DNA of 20,256 nucleotides, taken from positions 1 to 20,256 of the forward strand of contig CAMPIF010000018.1 of NCBI GenBank assembly GCA_946886245.1. The letters run 5' to 3'. The notes below the pieces were generated by a model that saw nothing but the letters and a program-made list of their open reading frames with translations, did no database searches and was not told where the DNA came from. Shown one piece after another: positions 1 through 7,545 of this stretch. Within the stretch, counting starts at the first letter, position 1; each line of letters begins with the position of its first letter. A program made the translations under genes and the position numbers. The DNA comes from Ectopseudomonas composti (lineage in GTDB: Bacteria > Pseudomonadota > Gammaproteobacteria > Pseudomonadales > Pseudomonadaceae).

Positions 1-840
1 CTGGTTGGCTTCGCCCACCAACCAGCCGATGGCGCCGTCGAAGTTCATCACGCAGGTGGAGGCGCCCTTGATGCCCATCTTGTGCTCGATGGCACCGCAC
101 GACAGGCTGTTGCGTGCTCCCGGCGTGCCATCGGCAGCGGCAATGAACTTCGGCACCAGCAGCAGCGAAATACCCTTCACGCCCGCCGGTGCATCCGGCA
201 GGCGCGCCAGCACCAGATGGACGATGTTCTCCGAGAGATCCTGCTCGCCACCGCTGATAAAGATCTTGCTGCCGCTGACGCGGTAGCTGCCATCGGCCTG
301 CGGCTCGGCGCGGGTACGCAGCAGCGCCAGGTCGGTGCCGGCCTGCGGCTCGGTCAGGCACATGGTGCCGGTCCACTGGCCGCTGACCAGCTTGCCCAGG
401 TACTGCTGCTTCAGCGTTTCGCTGCCGTGCTTGTGCAGCGCCAGCACGGCGCCCTCGGTCAGCCCGGAGTAAACGCGAAAGGACAGCGAGGCGCCCATCA
501 GCATCTCGTGAAAGGCAAAGGCCACCAGTTGCGCAAAGCCCTGGCCGCCGTACTCCACCGGCCCGGTCATGCTCGCCCAGCCGTTGTCCACGTACTGCCG
601 GTAGGCCTCGGCAAAGCCCTTGGGCGTGCTGACGCGGCCGTTTTCCAGGTGGCAGCCCTCCTCATCGCTGTTGCGATTGAGCGGTGCGACCTCGCCCTCG
701 GCGAAGGCGGCAGCCTCCTCCAGCACGCCGTCGATCAACTCGCGATCCAGGCCGTTGCCCAGACGTTCGCAGTGGCCGGCAGCGTCGAACAGCTCGTGCA
801 GCACGAAACGCATATCGCGCAATGGCGCCTGATAGCTCAT
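1..840 (-). CDS. acyl-CoA dehydrogenase (FadE-type), N-terminal 280 residues, cut by window edge
   Basis: FAD enzyme of beta-oxidation that makes trans-2-enoyl-CoA from acyl-CoA and passes electrons to ETF. The frame is open from the ATG at 840 down to base 1 with no stop, so the C-terminal half, including the catalytic base region, lies outside the window. The family signature CLTEPQAGTD is at residues 161-170, followed by the beta-barrel motif SGSKIFIS (about 190-197) and KMGIKGASTC (about 255-264). The N-terminus (MSYQAPLRDMRFVLHEL) resembles the roughly 590-residue Pseudomonas acyl-CoA dehydrogenases that carry an extra N-terminal segment. The ATG overlaps the stop of the upstream 3-hydroxyacyl-CoA dehydrogenase gene (ATGA), so the two are very probably translationally coupled. 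Chain-length specificity cannot be read from this fragment. Confidence 0.93.
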   Translation of the reverse strand, partial: MSYQAPLRDMRFVLHELFDAAGHCERLGNGLDRELIDGVLEEAAAFAEGEVAPLNRNSDEEGCHLENGRVSTPKGFAEAYRQYVDNGWASMTGPVEYGGQGFAQLVAFAFHEMLMGASLSFRVYSGLTEGAVLALHKHGSETLKQQYLGKLVSGQWTGTMCLTEPQAGTDLALLRTRAEPQADGSYRVSGSKIFISGGEQDLSENIVHLVLARLPDAPAGVKGISLLLVPKFIAAADGTPGARNSLSCGAIEHKMGIKGASTCVMNFDGAIGWLVGEANQ

Positions 841-2078
841 ACCTCTCCCTCCTGTACGTCGCCGAAGCGCTTGTTGTCGCCGGCCAGCCGCTGGATCAGC
901 GCCGCCGGTTGCCAGTGCGCGCCGAAGCGCTCGGCCAGCTGCAACAGACGCTGATGAATGGCCGTGACACCTTCACCGTCGGCCCAGCTCATCGGGCCGC
1001 CGCGCTCGGCGGGAAAGCCGTAGCCGTTGAGGTAGACCAGATCGATGTCGCGGCTATTGGCGGCAATGTTCTCCTCGAGAATCTTCGCCCCTTCGTTGAC
1101 CAGTGCCAGTAGGCAGCGCTCGAGAATCTCCTCGTCACCGATGTCACGGCGGGTGAAGCCCAGGCGCTCCGATTGCATCTGCACCAGCCCGTCGACGACC
1201 GGGTCATGCTCGGCCTGGCGACTTCCCGGCGCGTAGCGGTAATAGCCCTTGCCGCTCTTCTGGCCAAAGCGCCCCAACTCGCACAGGCGGTTATCCACCT
1301 GCACCGCCGGATCGTCCTGGCCCTGGCCGGACAGTTCACGGGCGCGCCATTCGAGGTCGATGCCGACCACGTCGTACATGCGGAACGGCCCCATGGCGAA
1401 ACCGAAGCCCTGCAGCGCCGTATCCACCTGATGCGGCCAGGCGCCTTCGAGCAGCAGCATGCGCGCCTCGCGCACGTAGGTGTGCAGCATGCGGTTGCCG
1501 ATGAAGCCGTGGCAGTTACCGGCCACCACTGCCACCTTGCCCATGCGCTCGCCCAACTCCCGGGCGGCCTGCAACACGGCCGGCGCAGTCCTGCCACCAC
1601 GGACGATTTCCAGCAGTTTCATGATGTGCGCCGGGCTGAAGAAGTGCAGACCCAGGACCGATTCCGGTCGCGTGGTGACCGCAGCGATAGCGTCGACATC
1701 CAGCGCCGAGGTGTTGCTGGCGAGGATGGCGCCAGGCTTCAGCACCGCGTCCAGCTCGCGGAAGATGCGCTGCTTGAGTTCGAGGTTCTCGTACACCGCC
1801 TCGATCACCAGGTCGGCGTCGGCCAGGGCCGCATAGCCGTCCACTGCCTCGACGCGCACTCGTCGTGCCGCGGCTTCGGCCGAATCGATACGGCCCTTGG
1901 CGACATTGTGCGCCCAGGTCTGCTCGGCCATCTCCAGGCCCTGCTCGACCATCTGCGGGTTGTTGTCCAGCCACAGCACACGCAGGCCGGCATTGGCCAG
2001 ACTGATGACGATGCCACGGCCCATGGTGCCGGCGCCGATCACGGCGGCACAGCGAAGCGGCGAGACGACTTGAGTCAT
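837..2078 (-). CDS. 3-hydroxyacyl-CoA dehydrogenase, FadB-like without hydratase domain
   Basis: NAD-dependent oxidation of 3-hydroxyacyl-CoA to 3-ketoacyl-CoA, the third step of beta-oxidation; cytoplasmic. The 413 residues correspond to the dehydrogenase half of FadB: an N-terminal Rossmann domain with GAGTMG at 15-20, SNTS at 121-124, the catalytic His in LGLHFFSPAH (H145) paired with E157, and GFIGNR at 191-196. Two helical 3HCDH domains follow (about 190-285 and 310-400). No enoyl-CoA hydratase domain is present, so a separate hydratase must act with it, perhaps encoded past the left edge. The start has a clear Shine-Dalgarno (AGAGGA). The stop TGA overlaps the ATG of the acyl-CoA dehydrogenase gene. 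The divergent LysR gene is the likely regulator. The family is certain; the substrate range is unknown. Confidence 0.93.
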   Translation of the reverse strand: MTQVVSPLRCAAVIGAGTMGRGIVISLANAGLRVLWLDNNPQMVEQGLEMAEQTWAHNVAKGRIDSAEAAARRVRVEAVDGYAALADADLVIEAVYENLELKQRIFRELDAVLKPGAILASNTSALDVDAIAAVTTRPESVLGLHFFSPAHIMKLLEIVRGGRTAPAVLQAARELGERMGKVAVVAGNCHGFIGNRMLHTYVREARMLLLEGAWPHQVDTALQGFGFAMGPFRMYDVVGIDLEWRARELSGQGQDDPAVQVDNRLCELGRFGQKSGKGYYRYAPGSRQAEHDPVVDGLVQMQSERLGFTRRDIGDEEILERCLLALVNEGAKILEENIAANSRDIDLVYLNGYGFPAERGGPMSWADGEGVTAIHQRLLQLAERFGAHWQPAALIQRLAGDNKRFGDVQEGEV

Positions 2079-2109
2079 TGCTGTTCCTCTAGAGAACCAA
2101 TAGAAAAGC

Positions 2110-2138
2110 TTGGGTCACGATAAGCAAGCCGCTACTAT
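2110..2138 (+). promoter_or_regulatory. candidate sigma70 promoter of the LysR gene
   Basis: TTGGGT at 2110-2115 and TACTAT at 2133-2138 are separated by 17 bases, which would place transcription start near 2145. That lies downstream of a possible TTG start at 2141 and so supports the ATG at 2177. The match to consensus is moderate and was read by eye only. Confidence 0.4.
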
Positions 2139-2158
2139 TTTTGAAATTTAGTCTTGTG

Positions 2159-2169
2159 ATACGACGTAT
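2159..2169. promoter_or_regulatory. 11-bp palindrome, possible LysR operator
   Basis: ATACGACGTAT is a perfect inverted repeat (ATACG/CGTAT around one base), ending seven bases before the LysR start codon. It lies in the intergenic region shared with the divergent beta-oxidation genes, downstream of the candidate LysR promoter. It could be an autoregulatory site. It is shorter than the usual T-N11-A LysR box, so the assignment is tentative. Confidence 0.3.
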
Positions 2170-2176
2170 TCAGCAG

Positions 2177-3079
2177 ATGAATTTCAGCAACTTCGACCTC
2201 AACCTGCTGCGCGTACTGGACGCCCTGCTGCGCGAACAGAACGTCTCGCGCGCCGCCGAACGCCTGTCCCTGAGCCAGCCGGCGGTGAGCAATGCGCTCA
2301 ATCGGCTGCGTGAACTGCTCGGCGATCCGCTGCTGGTGCGCGCGGGCCGGCGCATGCAGCCGACACCTCGGGCGCTGGCGCTGGAGGCGCCGATCCGCAG
2401 CGCCCTGCGTCAGCTGGAACAGAGCCTGAGCGCTGGCGAGGCCTTCGAGCCGGGTGAAAGCCGCCAGCGCTTTCGCATTGCCGTTACCGACTACGTCGAG
2501 CTGGTATGCATGCCACGCCTGCTCGACCGTCTGAGCCAGAAGGCACCGGGCATCGGCATCGACATTCGCCACCTCAGCCCGAGCCTGCCGACGGAGGCGC
2601 TGGACAAGGGCGAGCTGGACCTGGTGCTGGGCCGTTTCGACGAGATACCCGCACGTTTCGCCCGCCGCCACTGGATGAGCGAGACGCTCAAGCTGGCGGT
2701 GCGCCGCGAGCACCCGTTGCTGCGCCAAGGCCATCTGGATCTGGAGACCTTCCTGCGCCTGCGTCACCTCTGGGTACACGGCGGGCAGACCCGCGGCATG
2801 GTCGATCAGTGGTTGGGGGAACAGGGGCTGTCGCGGCAGATCCTCTACACCACGCCGAACTACCTGCAGGCGGCGCATATCGTCGCCGGCAGCGAACTGG
2901 CAGCGGTGCTGCCCACCGCACTGGCCCGCCATTTCGCCACGCTGCTGCCGCTGCAACTGTTCGATCTGCCCTTCACCCTCGGGCCCTTCCACCTCGAAGT
3001 CGTCAGCCTGACGCAGCGCCAGCGCGACGCCGCGCTGCAGTGGCTGATCGAGGAAATCGTCGCAGTGGCCACCCCCTAG
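2177..3079 (+). CDS. LysR-family transcriptional regulator
   Basis: A 300-residue regulator with an N-terminal winged helix-turn-helix (about residues 6-65; recognition region AERLSLSQPAVSNALNRL) and a C-terminal periplasmic-binding-protein-like effector domain (about 95-295). The N-terminal sequence is of the NodD/LeuO-like type (FDLNLLRVLDALL). The ATG at 2177 is preferred to a TTG at 2141 because only the former gives the canonical LysR N-terminus. The gene is divergent from the 3-hydroxyacyl-CoA dehydrogenase and acyl-CoA dehydrogenase genes; P. aeruginosa has, from memory, a comparable arrangement at PA1628-PA1631. It therefore probably controls this fatty-acid or acyl-CoA degradation operon; the inducer is unknown. 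Its stop codon TAG is the first three bases of a REP-like element. Confidence 0.93.
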   Translation: MNFSNFDLNLLRVLDALLREQNVSRAAERLSLSQPAVSNALNRLRELLGDPLLVRAGRRMQPTPRALALEAPIRSALRQLEQSLSAGEAFEPGESRQRFRIAVTDYVELVCMPRLLDRLSQKAPGIGIDIRHLSPSLPTEALDKGELDLVLGRFDEIPARFARRHWMSETLKLAVRREHPLLRQGHLDLETFLRLRHLWVHGGQTRGMVDQWLGEQGLSRQILYTTPNYLQAAHIVAGSELAAVLPTALARHFATLLPLQLFDLPFTLGPFHLEVVSLTQRQRDAALQWLIEEIVAVATP

Positions 3080-3149
3080 GGTGTCGCGGGGCCGACACAG
3101 GCCGTGCACACCGGCCACTCTTCGATCTACGGTGGTGCAGCACAGCCTA
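3077..3149. repeat. degenerate REP-like element between convergent genes
   Basis: The element begins TAGGGTGTCG and ends GCACAGCCTA, matching the ends of the better-preserved copy at 17633-17697 (TAGGGTGCGC ... CACAGCCTAC). Inside are two small hairpins: GTGTCG/CGACAC (3081-3086 with 3093-3098) and GGCCG/CGGCC (3100-3104 with 3112-3116). The first bases form the LysR stop codon and the last bases form the stop codon of the convergent transporter. There is no T-tract, so it is not a clear rho-independent terminator, though the hairpins may end or stabilise both transcripts. Confidence 0.5.
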
Positions 3150-4430
3150 CCTCTCGACTTGGCGATCGGCGCGGCCACCCAGGTACCAACCGAGCACACC
3201 CCATAGCGCGGCGCAAAGCGCACCGACCATGGCCACCAGCCAGGCCCCGTGGCCAAGCATGTCCAGCCCTGCCTTGGCCCAGCCACTGAGGGCATCGCCG
3301 CCGCGATAGACCACGGTATCGATGAAATTCTTCGCCTTGTACTTGCTCTCGGCATCGAGCGGGGCGAAGAGCATTTCCCGCCCCGGCCGGACGAAGGCGT
3401 ATTCACCGATGCGCCGAACGATCATCAGCCCCGCCAGCATGGCGAAGGTCGGCGCCAGCGCCAGGCCGACAAAGCCCAGACAGACCAGCGCCGGCACCAG
3501 CGACAGCAGCACGCGTACGCCGAGCTTCTGCGCCACCCTGCCGGTGATGAATACCTGAGTCGCCAGGGCACCGGCCTGCACGACGAAATCGATCACGCCG
3601 AACACCTTCACCTGCGCGGCACGATCCGGGAACAGCTCGGCCACCAGGCGCGCCTGCTCGAAGTAGAGAAAGGTGCTCACCGAAGTGAGTAGCAAAATGA
3701 ACGCGCCGATACCCAGCAGGTAACGCGAACCGAGCATACGCGTCAGCCCGCTGAACGGATTGCCCGGCACCGGCCTGCGCGGGCTCTCGCTGGGTACCGC
3801 CCCAGCTCGTCCGGCACCCTGGCGCTCGCGCCAGTCCATCAGATAGCGCTTGAGCACCATGGCCGCGCCGAGCAGCACCGCGGCAATCAGCATCAGCCCG
3901 GACTCGCCGATAGCGCCGATCAACAAGGCGCTCAGCAGCGGCCCGCACAGCCCGCCAACGCTGGCGCCCGCGGCGATGAAGGCGAACAGCCGGCGCGCCT
4001 GGGCGCCGTCGAACACATCGGCCATCAGGCTCCAGGCCACCGAGACGACGAACAGGTTGTAGACCGAGATCCATACGTAGAACACCCGCGCCAGCCACAC
4101 GCTGTCGTGATCGATGCGAAACAGCAGGACGAAGACCAGCAGATTGAGGCAGAAAAAGCCGTACACCCAGTCGATGAAGTGAATGCGCGGGACTTTCGAA
4201 TTGAGCCAGGCGAACAGCGGCACCGCCAGCAGCATCACCACGAAGGTGGCGGTGAACAGCCACTGCAGGTTGTTCACCCCGCCGGTGATGCCCATCGCCT
4301 CACGGATGGGCCGCAGCATGAAGTAGCCGGCGAACAGGCAGAAGAACAGGGTGAAGCCAGCCAGAACGGCCGCCAGCTCCTCACCTTCTGCATTGATCGC
4401 CCGCGCCAGGCGCCGGGTCAGCGCCTGCAT
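3147..4430 (-). CDS. multi-pass transporter of the Npt/Tlc (NTP/NDP exchange)-like MFS group
   Basis: A 427-residue inner-membrane protein with about 12 hydrophobic segments and a central hydrophilic loop (about residues 200-225). The N-terminal part (LAGFTLFFCLFAGYFMLRPIREAMG) and the conserved FVRPGREMLF and KYKAKNFIDTVVYRGGD regions are what I associate with proteins annotated as Npt1/Npt2-family nucleotide transporters in free-living proteobacteria. True ATP/ADP exchangers of Rickettsia and chlamydiae are parasite-specific, so ATP transport by this protein is doubtful and the substrate is unknown. The start is one base after the stop of the aldo/keto reductase gene, so the two are co-transcribed and probably coupled. 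Its TAG stop lies in the end of a REP-like element. Confidence 0.8.
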   Translation of the reverse strand: MQALTRRLARAINAEGEELAAVLAGFTLFFCLFAGYFMLRPIREAMGITGGVNNLQWLFTATFVVMLLAVPLFAWLNSKVPRIHFIDWVYGFFCLNLLVFVLLFRIDHDSVWLARVFYVWISVYNLFVVSVAWSLMADVFDGAQARRLFAFIAAGASVGGLCGPLLSALLIGAIGESGLMLIAAVLLGAAMVLKRYLMDWRERQGAGRAGAVPSESPRRPVPGNPFSGLTRMLGSRYLLGIGAFILLLTSVSTFLYFEQARLVAELFPDRAAQVKVFGVIDFVVQAGALATQVFITGRVAQKLGVRVLLSLVPALVCLGFVGLALAPTFAMLAGLMIVRRIGEYAFVRPGREMLFAPLDAESKYKAKNFIDTVVYRGGDALSGWAKAGLDMLGHGAWLVAMVGALCAALWGVLGWYLGGRADRQVER

Positions 4431-4431
4431 C

Positions 4432-5352
4432 TCAGGCGAACAACTCGATGATGCGCTGGCGCTGCGCCGCGTCAGGCAGGCGGCCCTGACCGGCGAGAAT
4501 GTTGTCGGCCATGTAACGCGGGTTGGAGGTGGCCGGAATCACCGCCGTCACCGCCGGATTGGCGAGAATGAACTTGAGCATCAGTTGGGCCCAGGAGGTG
4601 ACATCCAGCTCCACCGCAGCCCAGTCGGGAAGGTTCTTTCCCTTGACCCGATCGAACAGTGCCGCGCGCTGGAAGGGCCGATTGATCAGTACCGCGATGC
4701 CCTTGTCGGCGCAGAAGGGCAACAGCTCGCGCTCGGCGTTGCGCTCGCCGATGGAGTAGTTGAACTGGACGAAATCCACCGGCTCCCGGCGCAACACCTC
4801 GAGCAGGCGTTCATGGGCGGAATCGAGATAATGCGTCACGCCGACGTAGCGTATCCGGCCCTGCTCCTTCAGCTCGCGCAACAGACCCAGCTGAGTGCGG
4901 GTGTCCTGCAGGTTGTGCACCTGCATCAGGTCGATGGTGTCGGTCTTGAGCGCGGCGAAGCTGGCCTCGACCTGCCGCTCACCTGCCGCGCGCCCGGAGG
5001 AGGACACCTTGCTGGCCAGGAACAGTTTCTTGCGCATGTCGCCCTCTGCAGCCAATGCACCACACACGGCCTCGGCTCGTCCGTAGCTGGGCGCGGTATC
5101 CACCAGACCGGCGCCACCGTTGACCAGCGCCTGCAGCACCTCGCGCAAGGGCTGTAGCGCCTCATCGGTCATCGCCACATCGTGGGTGCGCGACGTACCC
5201 AGACCGATCACCGGTAGCAGTTCACCACTGCTGGGAATCGCCCGACTCAGCAAGGTGCCGGAAGCGAAGGCGGATGATGGCAACCAGGGCATCAGGGCGG
5301 CCAATGCCGCCAGGCTGGCGCTACCGTGCAGGAATCGACGACGACTGGGCAT
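4432..5352 (-). CDS. Tat-exported aldo/keto reductase
   Basis: A 306-residue aldo/keto reductase with a twin-arginine signal: SRRRFL at residues 3-8, a hydrophobic stretch at about 11-22, and a likely cleavage after AFA (residues 28-30). The family tetrad is intact: D85, Y90 (VDTAPSYGRAE), K115 (ASKVS) and H146 (MQVHN). The fold continues to SNPRYMADN, which resembles the nicotinamide-cofactor pocket. Aldo/keto reductases normally reduce carbonyls with NADPH in the cytoplasm. A Tat signal means the folded enzyme probably leaves with cofactor bound, so its periplasmic role is unclear. A GGAG Shine-Dalgarno lies 11 bases before the ATG. It is the first gene of a two-gene operon with a membrane transporter. 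A non-exported enzyme with a fortuitous N-terminus is less likely. Confidence 0.9.
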   Translation of the reverse strand: MPSRRRFLHGSASLAALAALMPWLPSSAFASGTLLSRAIPSSGELLPVIGLGTSRTHDVAMTDEALQPLREVLQALVNGGAGLVDTAPSYGRAEAVCGALAAEGDMRKKLFLASKVSSSGRAAGERQVEASFAALKTDTIDLMQVHNLQDTRTQLGLLRELKEQGRIRYVGVTHYLDSAHERLLEVLRREPVDFVQFNYSIGERNAERELLPFCADKGIAVLINRPFQRAALFDRVKGKNLPDWAAVELDVTSWAQLMLKFILANPAVTAVIPATSNPRYMADNILAGQGRLPDAAQRQRIIELFA

Positions 5353-5381
5353 GGCATGGCTCCGCTGACAGTGACCGGTTG

Positions 5382-5410
5382 GTTATAGGCACTGACCACG
5401 CTCAGACCAA
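5382..5410 (-). promoter_or_regulatory. sigma70-type promoter of the aldo/keto reductase-transporter operon
   Basis: On the minus strand, TTGGTC (5410-5405) and TATAAC (5387-5382) are separated by exactly 17 bases. This puts the start site near 5375 and gives a leader of about 23 bases before the ATG at 5352. No operator-like palindrome is obvious beside it. Confidence 0.55.
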
Positions 5411-5534
5411 GAGGTTACAGCCGCTGCTGTCAGGTATCGGGGTAACGGAACAGGCCGGTGAAACACCTGCAGCCCGGCTATGACGGGAGAAAGAGGGGAA
5501 ATGCAGCAGGCTGCGGACGCAATATCCGGTAACC

Positions 5535-5573
5535 AAAAACGCCGCTGCGCCAGGCGGGATAACGGCGCAGCGG
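5535..5573 (-). terminator. rho-independent terminator of the 55-residue protein gene
   Basis: A perfect 10-bp stem (CCGCTGCGCC at 5542-5551, GGCGCAGCGG at 5564-5573) with a 12-base loop is followed on the minus strand by CG and five T residues (5539-5535). It lies 14 bases beyond the stop of the small gene and is correctly oriented for it. Confidence 0.8.
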
Positions 5574-5587
5574 TCGGGAAACGGTTG

Positions 5588-5755
5588 TCAGGCCGCGCGC
5601 GTGGCGGACTCGCTGATCAGCATGCCGTGGGACACCAGATAGCAGCGGCTACCGTTGCGTAGCGTCATGGGGCTGCGACTGGCGATGACCCAGCCTTTGC
5701 TCAATAACTGCTCGATATGGGCACGCAGTGCGGGCAGGTGGCGCTGTTCCTTCAT
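5588..5755 (-). CDS. unknown 55-residue protein
   Basis: I do not recognise this protein. It begins MKEQRHLPAL and ends SATRAA. It is basic in its first two thirds, with a likely helix (LPALRAHIEQLLSKGW, about residues 7-22) followed by a strand-rich part (RCYLVSHGMLI). It has no membrane segment or signal peptide. The helix plus strand-rich C-terminus could be a very small nucleic-acid- or protein-binding domain, but that is a guess. Support for a real gene is good: a Shine-Dalgarno GAGGAG lies eight bases before the ATG and a strong rho-independent terminator follows the stop. It lies 145 bases downstream of the flavin monooxygenase gene on the same strand, so it may have its own promoter or be at the end of that transcript. 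Confidence 0.72.
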   Translation of the reverse strand: MKEQRHLPALRAHIEQLLSKGWVIASRSPMTLRNGSRCYLVSHGMLISESATRAA

Positions 5756-5900
5756 GGCCGACTCCTCAGGTGATGGGTGACGCTGCACCCACTGGCTCAT
5801 CCGTGACACAGATCGCAAAATGGTAGTGGCGCAATGCCAGGAAAGAAAGCGGCGCGATTGTGCAATTTCTTGTAGGACATTCGCTATAGCCAGCGCCGGA

Positions 5901-7388
5901 TCAGGGCTGCGCCAACACGCCTTGCTGCTCGCCCTGAGGGGCGGAAAACACCAGATGATCGTCCTCGAGATTGCCGTAACGCAGCTGCGCCAGATCGAAG
6001 AGATAGTTCTGATGCAACTTCCAGGGCACCCGATCACCCTGCGCCGGCAGCAGGTGTGAAGCCCGCTCGATATAGCCCGATTGCAGATCGAGAAACGGCT
6101 CCGGCCGCGCCAGACCGTCGGTGTCGCGCGGGGTTACCTGACGCATGCCGATGGCGTCCATGTGGCGGATCAGGCGGCAGAAGTACTCGCTGGAAAGATC
6201 GGCCTTGAGCGTCCAGCTGGCATTGGTGTAGCCCATCACCACCGCCAGATTGGGCAGATCACGCAGCATGATGCCGCGATAGCCCATGCTTTTCGGTGCC
6301 TCGAAGGGCGTGCCATCGATACTCACGGCGATGCCACCGAACAACTGCAACTGCAGACCGGTGGCGCTGACGATCACGTCGGCAGCCAGCTCCTCGCCGC
6401 TTTTCAGGCGGATGCCCTGAGCGGTGAAACGCTCGATCTCGTCGGTCACCACCTGCGCCTTGCCCTGGCGCAGCACGCGGAACAGATCACCGTCGGGCAC
6501 CGCACAGACGCGCTGGTCCCAGGGCTTGTAGCGGGGGCTGAAATGGCGCAGATCGACCCGTTCACCCAGTTGCCGCCGCACCAGCCCCAGCAGGACCCGC
6601 CGCACCAGGTTCGGAAAGCGCCTGGCCAGTTTGTAGAACACCAGCTGCAGGGTCACGTTGCGCCCGCGCGCCAGGCGATATACCCAGGTTTCCGGCAATA
6701 CCCGCCGCAGTGCGTTGGACAGCGCATCGCGCTGCGGCAGGTTGATCACGTAGCTGGGCGAACGCTGCAGCATGGTGACCTGCGCCGCGCGCTCGGCCAG
6801 TGCCGGTACCAGGGTCACGGCGGTGGCGCCGCTGCCGATCACCAGGATGCGCTTGCCGCTGTAATCGAAGCCCTCGGGCCACAGCTGCGGATGAATGAAC
6901 GTGCCCCGGTAATCCTCGCGTCCAACGAACTCGGGGGTGTAGCCGGCCTCATAGCGGTAGTAGCCGGTGCACATCATCAGGAACTGGCAGCTCAGACGCA
7001 GCGGTTCGTCCTCGTCGCCGCGCTGCACCAGCAACTGCCAGGTGGCGCTGGCACTGCACCAATCCGCGTTGAGCACCTTGTGCCGATAACGAATCAGCCC
7101 ATCGACGCCATGTTCACCTGCGGTTTCCTCGATGTAGCGGCGGATCGAAGGGCCGTCGGCAATGGCGTGTGGGTCGCTCCAGGGCTTGAAGTTGTAGCCG
7201 AGGGTGTACATGTCCGAGTCGGAGCGGATACCCGGATAACGAAACAGATCCCAGGTACCACCGAGTGCTTCTCGGCCTTCGAGAATGGCCAAGCGCTTGC
7301 CCGCGCAATGGCGCTGCAGATGGCAGGCGGCGCCGACACCGGAAAGGCCGGCACCGATGATCAGGACATCAAGATGTTCCACGGACAT
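5901..7388 (-). CDS. flavin-containing monooxygenase, Baeyer-Villiger type (EthA-like)
   Basis: A 495-residue FAD- and NADPH-dependent monooxygenase, predicted to insert oxygen into ketones or to oxygenate S or N atoms. The FAD-binding Rossmann motif GAGLSG is at residues 12-17, then GGTW (43-46) and the RYPGIRSDSD region (50-59). The NADPH Rossmann motif is GSGATA (185-190). Between them YRGTFIHPQLWP (160-171) matches the Baeyer-Villiger fingerprint FxGxxxHxxxWP except for Tyr at the first position. Length is typical of the EthA/medium-chain ketone subgroup. The Shine-Dalgarno before the ATG is weak. It is divergent from the MCE transport operon, with 157 bases between them. The substrate is not deducible; a hydroxylase or thioether oxygenase is also possible. 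Confidence 0.9.
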   Translation of the reverse strand: MSVEHLDVLIIGAGLSGVGAACHLQRHCAGKRLAILEGREALGGTWDLFRYPGIRSDSDMYTLGYNFKPWSDPHAIADGPSIRRYIEETAGEHGVDGLIRYRHKVLNADWCSASATWQLLVQRGDEDEPLRLSCQFLMMCTGYYRYEAGYTPEFVGREDYRGTFIHPQLWPEGFDYSGKRILVIGSGATAVTLVPALAERAAQVTMLQRSPSYVINLPQRDALSNALRRVLPETWVYRLARGRNVTLQLVFYKLARRFPNLVRRVLLGLVRRQLGERVDLRHFSPRYKPWDQRVCAVPDGDLFRVLRQGKAQVVTDEIERFTAQGIRLKSGEELAADVIVSATGLQLQLFGGIAVSIDGTPFEAPKSMGYRGIMLRDLPNLAVVMGYTNASWTLKADLSSEYFCRLIRHMDAIGMRQVTPRDTDGLARPEPFLDLQSGYIERASHLLPAQGDRVPWKLHQNYLFDLAQLRYGNLEDDHLVFSAPQGEQQGVLAQP

Positions 7389-7514
7389 GGCGCACGCTCA
7401 CGCAACTCGGGCAATGAGCATCACCTTAGTCCATGCGCTCGTCATTCGATCGTTAGTGTGGCCGAACGGCTCGCCCACCGTGCTTCCGACACAGTCTGGC
7501 CAATGCGACTGGCT

Positions 7515-7529
7515 TGCCGGGCCCCGGCA
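7515..7529. promoter_or_regulatory. 15-bp palindrome ahead of the MCE operon
   Basis: TGCCGGG and CCCGGCA surround a single C, ending 16 bases before the permease start codon. A TAAGCT (7534-7539) just downstream resembles a -10 element but has no good -35. It could be an operator or simply a GC-rich hairpin at the translation start. Confidence 0.2.
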
Positions 7530-7545
7530 GCGCTAAGCTGTCGCC

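Noticed and set aside
5501..5662. Short plus-strand frame starting at an ATG with a good purine-rich Shine-Dalgarno (AGAGGGGAA)
   Set aside because: It runs through a terminator hairpin and antisense to the 55-residue gene, and the translation is low-complexity; the Shine-Dalgarno match is probably chance.
5820..5850. Possible sigma54 promoter before the 55-residue gene (TGGCATTGC on the minus strand)
   Set aside because: The GG and GC elements are not at the required spacing.
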